A stretch of DNA of 64,000 nt from Methanobrevibacter wolinii SH (GTDB lineage: Archaea > Methanobacteriota > Methanobacteria > Methanobacteriales > Methanobacteriaceae): positions 23,922 through 87,921 of the forward strand of contig NZ_JHWX01000014.1 in the NCBI RefSeq assembly GCF_000621965.1. Reading direction: 5' to 3'. Below the pieces are notes generated by a model that searched no databases, was not told where the DNA came from, and worked only from the letters and a program-made list of their open reading frames with translations. Shown one piece after another: positions 48,079-55,633 of this stretch. A program made the translations under genes and the position numbers. Position 1 is the first letter of the stretch; each line of letters starts with the position of its first letter.

Positions 48079-49002
48079 TTTTTTTCTCTTTTTTTATTTT
48101 TCGCCTTTATTATACTCTTAATTTTTAGAGTAATTCCCTCTTTTTAAGTTTTTAAATTTTTATAAAAATTAGATTTTAATATACTCATTTTTTTAGAATT
48201 TTTCTATTATTTTTAACTTATTTTATATTTTATTAAAAAGATGATCTTAATTTTTATTTAAATTTTATTTATTTGACTTGCTTATTTTTAGTTTTTATAG
48301 TTTATTTAGTATTTTTTAATTATTTTGAGAATATTTAATTGTATTTTATTTTATACTTTTTTATTTATACGTTATTTATTTTTTAATATCTTAAATATTA
48401 TTTATTTCAATTTTTATTAGTTTATACTCATTATTTTATTTTTATATTTATTATTTTTTATTTTTTAATCAAATTTTTCTTATATTTTATTATTTTTGAA
48501 TTTAGATAATTTACTCTTTTAATTTGATTATTGTTTATTTTCTTTATCTTGTATTTTTTTATAATATCATTTTAGCTTTTAAATCTCTATTTTTATTATA
48601 TTATAATTTTGAATTTTTGTTTTATTTCTATCTAACATTGCAACATTTTCTTAACATTTGTATATATTCCAAACTCTTTAAATAGAACTTTATTTTATAA
48701 TATTAATTGTAGAATCAATACAAGCGTTAATAATGTTCAATATTTCTAATAAAAAATTAATTGATATTAAAACAATTCGTAACAATTAAAATTAAATTTT
48801 TAATGATTTTTAATTTTAATTTGTGCTTTATTTTGTTTTATTATTATTCATTGATTTTTTATTATATTTATGGAATTTAAATAAATAATTAAAGGGAATT
48901 TTTTTATTACTCTTCTTTATTTTAAAGAACATTATTTTTCTTATGTGTTGTGAGTCTTTGTATGAACATTTAATAAATATTTTAATTTCAGTATGAAATT
49001 AA
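48079..49002. other. Long AT-rich region between frhB and the alcohol cluster
   Basis: Almost 1 kb without a supported gene. The first part is T-rich and probably terminates the frh transcript. A TATA-like CTTTAAATAG near 48677 could start a transcript with a long leader into adh. The segment 48715-48790 is a little less A/T-poor (CAATACAAGCGTTAATAATG) and contains only an 18-codon frame with no ribosome site. I see no tRNA or recognisable RNA. Confidence 0.5.
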
Positions 49003-49020
49003 TAACTTTCTATAAAGTTA
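49003..49020. promoter_or_regulatory. Inverted repeat upstream of adh
   Basis: TAACTTT-CTAT-AAAGTTA is a perfect 7-bp inverted repeat with a 4-base loop, ending 43 bases before the adh start codon. It is a candidate operator for the alcohol cluster or a short leader hairpin. Confidence 0.45.
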
Positions 49021-49063
49021 GTAAAATATTTTAAGAATATAATTTCGATTGGAGGAAATTTAT

Positions 49064-50245
49064 ATGGATAAAACTAGATTTACAGTACCTAGAGATATAT
49101 ATGTAGGAGAAAATTCATTAGAAAATTTAAAAAATTTAGAAGGTAAAAAAGCTTTTGTAGTTATTGGTGGTGGATCCCTTAAACGTTTTGGATTCCTTGA
49201 TAAAGTAATGGATTATTTACATGAAGCTGGATTTGAAACAAAGTTATTTGAAGGTGTAAAATCTGACCCTTCTGTTGATACTGTTATGGAAGGTGCTAAA
49301 CAAATGCTTGAATTTGAACCAGACTGGATTGTTGCAATGGGTGGTGGTTCTCCTATTGATGCAGCAAAAGCAATGTGGATTTTCTATGAATATCCTGATT
49401 TAACTTTTGAGGAAGCTTGTGTTCCATTTGGTTTACCAAAAATGAGGAATAAAGCTAAATTCTGTGCTATTGGTTCAACTAGTGGTACTGGTACTGAAGT
49501 AACTGCATTTTCTGTAATTACTGATTATAATACTGGTATTAAATGGCCTATTGCTGATTTTGAAGTAACTCCTGATGTTGCAATTGTTGATCCACAATTA
49601 CCTGCAACTATGCCTAAAAAATTAGTAGCTCACACTGGAATGGATGCATTAACTCATGCAATTGAAGCATATACTGCAGCAACTCACCAACCATTTGCAG
49701 ATGCAATGGCTTTAGATGCAATTAGACTTGTATTTGAAAACTTAAGAGCTTCATTTGATGGAGATATGGATGCAAGAGAAATGATGCATTATGCTCAATG
49801 TGAAGCAGGTATTGCATTTTCTAATGGATTATTAGGTATTGTTCATTCAATGGCACATAAAACAGGTGCAGCTTTCTCAACTGGTCATATTCCTCATGGT
49901 GAAGCTAATGCTATCTATTTACCTTATGCAACAAGATTTAATGCAAGAAAAGATCCTTCAAGATATGCAGCAATTGGTAGATATCTTGGTTGGGAAGGTA
50001 GTGATGAAGAACTTGTTGAAAAATTATGTAATACTGTTGCAGAATTTAATAGATACTTAGGTATTCCTCATGATTTAAGAGAATTCGGTATTAAAGAAGA
50101 TGAATTTAATGATAAAGTAAAACAAATCGCAGAAAATGCTATGGGAGATGCTTGTACTGCTGCAAACCCTAGAGAAATGACTGCAGAATTATTTGAAAAA
50201 TTATTACATAACATTTACTATGGTATTGATGAGATTGATTTCTAG
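49064..50245 (+). CDS. adh: Iron-containing alcohol dehydrogenase (group III), probably NADP-dependent
   Basis: A 393-residue enzyme interconverting primary alcohols and aldehydes. Metal ligands are visible as D194 and H198 (AHTGMDALTHAIEAY), H261 (VHSMAHKTG) and H278 (IPHGEANA). The dinucleotide loop reads GGGS (35-38) rather than the Asp-containing loop of NAD enzymes, the pattern of NADP(H)-dependent butanol-dehydrogenase-type proteins. It looks bacterial (clostridial), suggesting transfer. I start at ATG 49064 after GGAGG; the TTG at 49049 lies in that site. First gene of the adh-aldh-zinc ribbon-npdG cluster. Confidence 0.95.
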   Translation: MDKTRFTVPRDIYVGENSLENLKNLEGKKAFVVIGGGSLKRFGFLDKVMDYLHEAGFETKLFEGVKSDPSVDTVMEGAKQMLEFEPDWIVAMGGGSPIDAAKAMWIFYEYPDLTFEEACVPFGLPKMRNKAKFCAIGSTSGTGTEVTAFSVITDYNTGIKWPIADFEVTPDVAIVDPQLPATMPKKLVAHTGMDALTHAIEAYTAATHQPFADAMALDAIRLVFENLRASFDGDMDAREMMHYAQCEAGIAFSNGLLGIVHSMAHKTGAAFSTGHIPHGEANAIYLPYATRFNARKDPSRYAAIGRYLGWEGSDEELVEKLCNTVAEFNRYLGIPHDLREFGIKEDEFNDKVKQIAENAMGDACTAANPREMTAELFEKLLHNIYYGIDEIDF

Positions 50246-50273
50246 ATTTGTATATTATTAAAGAGGTTAAAAC

Positions 50274-51767
50274 ATGAAAATCCCAGAAAATCCTGCAGAC
50301 AAAGAATATAAATTATATATTAATGGTCAATGGAAAGATGCATCTGATGGTGGAAAATTTGATACATTCTGTCCTGCTAATGGTGAAAAATTATCTACTT
50401 GTGCAGAAGCAACTAAAGAAGATGTAGATGAGGCTGTTAAAGCTGCTAATGTAGCATTTGAAGATTGGAAATTAGTAGATCCAATTGAAAGAGAAGAAAT
50501 TTTACTTAAAATTGCAGATATCATTGATGATAATGCTGAGAAGTTAGGAATGATTGAAACTTTAGATAATGGTAAACCAATAAGAGAAAACATGGCTATA
50601 GATATGCCATTTTCATCAGATCATTTCCGTTACTTTGCTGGAGCTGTTCGTACTGAAGAAGGTTCTGCAAAAATGTTAGATAATAATACATTAAGTTTAA
50701 TTTTAAGAGAACCAATTGGAGTTGTAGGTCAAATTGTACCTTGGAATTTCCCATTCTTAATGGCAGCATGGAAATTAGCACCAGTACTTGCAGCAGGTTG
50801 TTGTACTGTATTTAAACCATCAAGTTCAACACCATTAAGTGTACTTGAATTTGCTAAATTAACTGAAAAAGTAATTCCTAAAGGTGTTTTCAATGTTGTC
50901 ACTGGAAAAGGTTCTAAATCTGGTCAATATATATTAGATCATCCTGGATTTAGAAAATTAGCATTTACTGGTTCTACTGAAATTGGTTGTAATGTTGCTG
51001 ATGCAGCTGCATGTAAATTAATTCCATCAACTCTTGAATTAGGTGGTAAATCTGCAAATATATATTTCTCAGATTGTAAATGGGACATGGCAATGGATGG
51101 ATTACAATTAGGTATTCTTTTTAATCAAGGTCAAGTATGTTGTGCAGGTTCCCGTGTATTTGTACAAGAAGAAATATATGATAAATTTGTTAAAGAAGCA
51201 GTTGATCAATTTAGTAAAATAAATGTTGATATGCCATGGAAAGAAGACACACAAATGGGTTCTCAAATTAATGAAAGACAAGTTCAAAAAATTGAAAAAT
51301 GTGTTCAAGATGGTGTAAAAGAAGGTGCTACAATAGCAGTCGGTGGTGAAAGATATTCTGAAGGTCCACTTTCAGAAGGAAGTTTCTTTAAACCAACTTT
51401 ATTAACAAATGTTACAAATGATATGAAAGTTGCTCAAGAAGAAATATTTGGACCAGTTGCTGTTGTTATTCCATTTAAAGATGAAAAAGATGTTGTTGAA
51501 ATGGCAAATGATAGTACCTATGGTTTAGGTGGAGCAGTTTGGACTCGTGATATCAATCGTGCTATACGTGTATGTAATGCAATTGAAACTGGTCGTATGT
51601 GGGTAAATACTTATAATTCTATTCCTGCAGGTGCTCCATTTGGAGGTTATAAACAATCTGGTATTGGTCGTGAAACTCATAAAGTTATATTAGAACATTA
51701 TACTCAAATGAAAAATATTATGATCAATTTATCAGAAGAACCTAGTGGTTTCTATCCAAAAAAATAA
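50274..51767 (+). CDS. aldh: Aldehyde dehydrogenase (non-acylating), probably NADP-dependent
   Basis: A 497-residue ALDH that oxidises aldehyde to free acid. The catalytic Cys is C289 in NQGQVCCAGSR, and the general-base Glu lies in STLELGGKSANI. GQIVPWNFPF and FTGSTEIG are the usual cofactor motifs. In the cofactor pocket the sequence VFKPSSSTPL has Ser where NAD-specific enzymes have Glu, which allows the NADP 2'-phosphate. It starts 28 bases after adh with AAGAGGTTAAAAC. Together they would take ethanol to acetate with two NADPH. Confidence 0.95.
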   Translation: MKIPENPADKEYKLYINGQWKDASDGGKFDTFCPANGEKLSTCAEATKEDVDEAVKAANVAFEDWKLVDPIEREEILLKIADIIDDNAEKLGMIETLDNGKPIRENMAIDMPFSSDHFRYFAGAVRTEEGSAKMLDNNTLSLILREPIGVVGQIVPWNFPFLMAAWKLAPVLAAGCCTVFKPSSSTPLSVLEFAKLTEKVIPKGVFNVVTGKGSKSGQYILDHPGFRKLAFTGSTEIGCNVADAAACKLIPSTLELGGKSANIYFSDCKWDMAMDGLQLGILFNQGQVCCAGSRVFVQEEIYDKFVKEAVDQFSKINVDMPWKEDTQMGSQINERQVQKIEKCVQDGVKEGATIAVGGERYSEGPLSEGSFFKPTLLTNVTNDMKVAQEEIFGPVAVVIPFKDEKDVVEMANDSTYGLGGAVWTRDINRAIRVCNAIETGRMWVNTYNSIPAGAPFGGYKQSGIGRETHKVILEHYTQMKNIMINLSEEPSGFYPKK

Positions 51768-51850
51768 GTGTTTTTTTAGAGTAATTATTGAATTTTAATT
51801 CAATATTTATTCATTTTTTTCCATTTAGATATTTAATTAAGGTGATTCTC

Positions 51851-52333
51851 ATGGGCGCATATGATTATAAAAAGATAATTGCAAAAGAATCTTCTGATAT
51901 CTATCTAAATGAAACATTATTTATGGATATTTTTAGATCTATTAGATGGGCTGATGGTGTATATTGTCCTAAATGTAAATCTTTCGATGTATATAAAAAA
52001 GGATTTTTAAAAAAATCTAATTATAAAGGTAAAATTAGAAAATACACTTGTAAAAAATGTAATAATAATTTCAATGATTTTACAAATACCTTCCTTGAAA
52101 ATTCAAAAATCCCTATAAGTGTTATTTCATTTATATTATTTAATATGGATTCTATGTCTGTAACTGAAATGGCGAAATATTTGGGTTGTAGTAGAAACAC
52201 GATATATAGAATAATTAAAGATATCTATAAATCTATTGGAAATAAACATGAAAACTTTGTTTTAACTAATAACGGATACTTATCAGAATTCAAAGTTGAT
52301 TTCAAAGATAAGAGGTGTTTAAATGAAAATTAG
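51851..52333 (+). CDS. Transposase-derived zinc-ribbon/HTH protein
   Basis: 160 residues. A four-Cys zinc ribbon (CPKC ... CKKCNNNFNDFTNT) is followed by a helix-turn-helix (MSVTEMAKYLGCSRNTIYRIIKDI). This is the N-terminal half of IS1595/ISXO2-type transposases, but the DDE catalytic domain is missing and the protein ends after a short tail. It is therefore probably a domesticated DNA-binding protein. It sits inside the alcohol cluster and overlaps npdG by 11 bases, so it may regulate this operon. ATG 51851 follows AAGGTGATTCTC. Confidence 0.75.
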   Translation: MGAYDYKKIIAKESSDIYLNETLFMDIFRSIRWADGVYCPKCKSFDVYKKGFLKKSNYKGKIRKYTCKKCNNNFNDFTNTFLENSKIPISVISFILFNMDSMSVTEMAKYLGCSRNTIYRIIKDIYKSIGNKHENFVLTNNGYLSEFKVDFKDKRCLNEN

Positions 52334-53000
52334 TGTAATTGGAGGTACTGGTCCTCAAGGTTTAGGAATAGCAAAACGTTTAGCTATTGCAGGTGAGGAT
52401 GTAATTGTAGGATCAAGAAAGGAAGAAAAAGCATTAAAAATTGTTAATGAAACTATTGATGAACTTAAAGATTATGATATCTCTATTGAAGGTATGGCAA
52501 ATGAAGATGCAGCTAAAAATGGAGATATATTAATAATGACAGTTCCTTTAGTTGCTCAAGCTCCTACATTAAAAACAATTAAAGAATTTGTAGGTGATAA
52601 AGTATTTATAGATGCTACAGTTCCTCTTGAAACAGCAATTGGTGGTTCTCCTAAAAGATGTATTGGTATTTGTGAAGGTTCTGCTGCAGAAAGAACTCAA
52701 GCTTTATTAAAAGGTACTGGTGCAAAGGTTGTTTGTGCATTTTGTAATATTAGTAATTCTTTATTATTAAATATTCCAAATGATATTGATTGTGATTGTT
52801 TAATTGCAGGAGATTATCAAGATGCAAAAGATATTTCTATGGAATTAATTAACAAGATTCCAGGTGTAAAATGTATTGATGCAGGACCTCTTGAAAGATC
52901 AAGAATGATAGAAGAAATCACCCCATTACTTATTGCTTTAAACATTAAGTATAAATCACAATTTGGTGGAATTAGAATCACAGGTATTGATTCTAAATAA
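52323..53000 (+). CDS. npdG: F420H2:NADP oxidoreductase (Fno/NpdG)
   Basis: A 225-residue enzyme that transfers hydride between NADPH and F420. The N-terminal GGTGPQGLGIAKRLA is the nucleotide loop, followed by GSRKEEKA, which binds the NADP 2'-phosphate through Ser-Arg. VPLVAQAPTL, DATVPL and the C-terminal DAGPLERSRMIEEITPLLIAL are family signatures. AGAGGTG lies inside the preceding gene, whose last 11 bases overlap, implying coupling. In this cluster it would convert NADPH from alcohol and aldehyde oxidation into F420H2. Confidence 0.95.
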   Translation: MKISVIGGTGPQGLGIAKRLAIAGEDVIVGSRKEEKALKIVNETIDELKDYDISIEGMANEDAAKNGDILIMTVPLVAQAPTLKTIKEFVGDKVFIDATVPLETAIGGSPKRCIGICEGSAAERTQALLKGTGAKVVCAFCNISNSLLLNIPNDIDCDCLIAGDYQDAKDISMELINKIPGVKCIDAGPLERSRMIEEITPLLIALNIKYKSQFGGIRITGIDSK

Positions 53001-53051
53001 ATTTATGCCCCATTGAGAGTGAATTGCTACTTGATTTGTCCCTTAAATATT

Positions 53052-53092
53052 TTTATATGATTAAGAATCTATTTGATTCTTTTTCATATAAA
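53052..53092. terminator. Stacked hairpin downstream of npdG
   Basis: TTTATATGA (53052-53060) pairs with TCATATAAA (53084-53092), and inside them AAGAATC (53063-53069) pairs with GATTCTT (53075-53081) followed by T's. The stacked stems about 50 bases after the npdG stop make it the likely end of the alcohol transcript. Confidence 0.5.
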
Positions 53093-53127
53093 TAAAAATA
53101 GTATTTTATCATAAGTTCTATTAGTTT

Positions 53128-53453
53128 AATAATTAGGTAAACTTAATATTTGGGATTTTTTTATTTCTAATCTGCCATATATTATCTTTAATATATTAAT
53201 TGAATATTATCTAGTAAATTATATTTATATTTAATAAATTAATTCCATTTGGAATTTTTACACTTTATGAAAATAATCTTCCCCATATATTATTGAATCT
53301 AAAGAATAAAATATAATTTAAAATTAATTAAAAAATTTTATTAATTGTTTCCTCTTTATTAAATTATACATGAAAACCCTATAAGTATGTCTTAATAAGA
53401 TTAAAACTAGTAGTTAGTAAATATTCATTAATATATAAGTTTACCTTATTATT
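53128..53453. mobile_element. Possible non-autonomous element with ~21-bp terminal inverted repeats
   Basis: AATAATTAGGTAAACTTAAT (from 53128) and ATATAAGTTTACCTTATTAT (from 53433) are inverted copies with a few differences, enclosing about 280 bp of A/T sequence with no reading frame. This looks like a second, different MITE-type unit or a pair of operator-like sites. It fills the space between npdG and the convergent map gene. Confidence 0.4.
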
Positions 53454-53456
53454 TAG

Positions 53457-53490
53457 TTATGGTATTAATTTATTTTAATTAATGCCATAA
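53457..53490. terminator. 14-bp-stem hairpin between convergent npdG and map
   Basis: TTATGGTATTAATT (53457-53470), loop TATTTT, AATTAATGCCATAA (53477-53490); one T-G wobble. It lies 60 bases beyond the map stop codon and could terminate that minus-strand transcript. Confidence 0.5.
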
Positions 53491-53549
53491 TCTCCTTTAA
53501 ATAAATTTTTAACTTATTTTTAAAAAAAGTAAAATCTAAGATTTAGATT

Positions 53550-54485
53550 TTATAATGTTGTAACAGTACAACCATCTTCTTCAACAATGATTGTGTGTTC
53601 TGTCTGAGCTACCATTCCATTAGTTTTTTCTTTTAATGGATGATATGCATATATTGCCATTGCTCTTGAAAGATTTCTCATTGAAGCATGTAATCTATTT
53701 TTATTAAAATCTTTTGTTAACCATCTTCCAGAGAATGGTAAATCTCTATAATTATGTTCTATATGTTTTAAAACTTTTTTATCATGAGCCATTCTAAATG
53801 GTCTATCTCTCATAAATGAAAAAATGTATGCTCCTGGAATATCATCTACAACACCTATACCATCAGTTGCAAATGGTTCTACAGCAATTACATCTCCTTC
53901 TTCTAATTTATGTGTACTATGATTATTGTAATTAGGTATAGATAGTCCTGCATGTAAATTCCAATGTTCAAGACTATGTCCTGTTAAATTAGTAATTGGA
54001 TTTAATTCATATTCATGTATTGCATCTTCTACTGCTTGACCTATTTCTCCAATTTCAACACCTGCATGTATTGTATCAATTGCTGCATTAAGTGCACTTT
54101 CAGATGCTTCAATAATATTTTGATTTTTCTCTAATGTTTTATCATCAAATACTTCTTCAAGATTATCTCCTGGAGCCATTATTGTAACAGCAGTATCTGA
54201 GATATAACCATTTACTTCAGCACCAAGATCTAATTTAACTAAATCTCCAGTTACAATTTTATTTTTATCTCCAAGTGGAGAGGTATAATGTGCAGTGATT
54301 TCATTTATTGAAACATTACATGGGAATGATATTCCAGCACCTTTATCTAAAATTCCTCCTTCAACGAATTCAACTAAATCTATAATAGGAGTATCATTTT
54401 TAATAAGTTTTATTGCATCTTTTCTTACTTCAGATATGATTTTTCCTGCTTCCATATATGACTTTCTTTCTTCTTCAGTTAACAT
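53550..54485 (-). CDS. map: Methionine aminopeptidase, type II
   Basis: A 311-residue metalloprotease removing N-terminal Met. Metal ligands are in VKLDLGAEVNGYISDTAV (two Asp), GHSLEHWNLHAG (His), AVEPFA (Glu) and VAQTEHTIIV (Glu). The insertion of about 60 residues before the last ligand (RPFRMAHDKKVLKHIEHNYRDLPFSGRWL) marks the archaeal/eukaryotic type II enzyme. It has its own promoter, divergent from 54644. Confidence 0.96.
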   Translation of the reverse strand: MLTEEERKSYMEAGKIISEVRKDAIKLIKNDTPIIDLVEFVEGGILDKGAGISFPCNVSINEITAHYTSPLGDKNKIVTGDLVKLDLGAEVNGYISDTAVTIMAPGDNLEEVFDDKTLEKNQNIIEASESALNAAIDTIHAGVEIGEIGQAVEDAIHEYELNPITNLTGHSLEHWNLHAGLSIPNYNNHSTHKLEEGDVIAVEPFATDGIGVVDDIPGAYIFSFMRDRPFRMAHDKKVLKHIEHNYRDLPFSGRWLTKDFNKNRLHASMRNLSRAMAIYAYHPLKEKTNGMVAQTEHTIIVEEDGCTVTTL

Positions 54486-54643
54486 TTATTGTCCTCCTAA
54501 TTAATTTAAATCTTAATTATAAACATGATTTTAATATAATAATCATTTAATCAATATTTTTTATATTTTTTCATAATTTTTATATACTTTTAAATATATA
54601 TTAACATTATATTTAATATTTTATCACATGGAGGATATATTCT

Positions 54644-55042
54644 ATGGAAACTTTAGTAATACCAAATCAGATTTTTATTATAATTCTTGTTTTGATTTTT
54701 GCTATTCTTATTATTATTGTTGTTTATCAATGGAGAAAAGTTAAACAATCTCAAAATACTGTTAAAATGATTGATAAAGAGATTGAACTTAAAAAAATTA
54801 CTATGGTTGAAAAAGATTTAGAATCTAAAAGATTAATGGAAAATCCTATACCATTACCTAAAGAACAACAAGAACATCTTTCATCTATTAGACAATCTAC
54901 TTCTGAGTTAATGAATGAAATAGGTTATAAACATACTGAAATTAATGAAAGATTAGCACGTTTAGAAGCACAAACAGAACAGAAAAAACTTGAAAAAATG
55001 CTTAAAGACATTGAAGAAAAGGAGAAAAAACTTCAAAAATAA
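54644..55042 (+). CDS. Small membrane-anchored coiled-coil protein, unknown function
   Basis: 132 residues. One N-terminal membrane segment (about 9-28, IFIIILVLIFAILIIIVVYQW), then a charged helical cytoplasmic part with strong coiled-coil character (about 60-132, rich in Glu/Lys/Leu: EINERLARLEAQTEQKKLEKMLKD). No known domain. Its stop is 12 bases before the next, similarly built gene, so the two are likely co-expressed partners. GGAGGATATATTCT supports the start. Confidence 0.8.
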   Translation: METLVIPNQIFIIILVLIFAILIIIVVYQWRKVKQSQNTVKMIDKEIELKKITMVEKDLESKRLMENPIPLPKEQQEHLSSIRQSTSELMNEIGYKHTEINERLARLEAQTEQKKLEKMLKDIEEKEKKLQK

Positions 55043-55054
55043 TGAGGTTATAAT

Positions 55055-55573
55055 ATGGGTGTCATTGAAGCATTAGCTATTATAATTTTAATATTAGCTA
55101 TTTTAATATTAATTTATTATTTTGTTTTAAACAATTCTAGTTCATTTAATGGATTTAACTTTAATATTCCTAAAATTAATTCAGAAGAAGAAGAAAGGCC
55201 GGGTTCTGGAGTAGATTCTGTTGATATTGAATTTGAAGATGATCAAGATGAAGATATAAAAATAAACAAAGAATCAGATTCTATGTCTAAATTTAAAGAC
55301 ATGATTAATGATTATGACATGTCTAGTTTTAACACAGATGCTTTCTCTCAAAAAATTGATGCTTTTCTTGATGAAAAAAGTGATCAACTTATTGAAGATT
55401 GGTCATTAGCTACTCAAAATGATTTAGATACTTTAGAAAGAAGATGGGCTTCTGCTAATGAATCTATTGAAGATTTAGAAAAAAGATTTGATGAATATTC
55501 TGAATTTACTAATGAAAGGTTAGAATCATTAGATAAAAGAATTGAAGCTTTAGAAGAAGATAAAGATAATTAA
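55055..55573 (+). CDS. Second small membrane-anchored coiled-coil protein
   Basis: 172 residues. An N-terminal membrane segment (about 4-25, IEALAIIILILAILILIYYFVL), an acidic linker (about 45-75, EEEERPGSGVDSVDIEFEDDQDED) and a long C-terminal coiled coil (about 100-172, WASANESIEDLEKRFDEYSEFTNERLESLDKRIEALEED). No recognised family. Same topology as its upstream neighbour, suggesting a heteromeric membrane scaffold. AATGAGGTTATAAT precedes the start. Confidence 0.8.
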   Translation: MGVIEALAIIILILAILILIYYFVLNNSSSFNGFNFNIPKINSEEEERPGSGVDSVDIEFEDDQDEDIKINKESDSMSKFKDMINDYDMSSFNTDAFSQKIDAFLDEKSDQLIEDWSLATQNDLDTLERRWASANESIEDLEKRFDEYSEFTNERLESLDKRIEALEEDKDN

Positions 55574-55633
55574 TTCTTTATTTTTTATTTTTTTAACTAT
55601 TTTTTTTATTATTTTAAGTTTTAGGGGAATTTT

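Noticed and set aside
48730..48790. 18-codon frame (ATGTTCAATATTTC...) between frhB and adh
   Set aside because: Too short, no ribosome site, no recognisable peptide.
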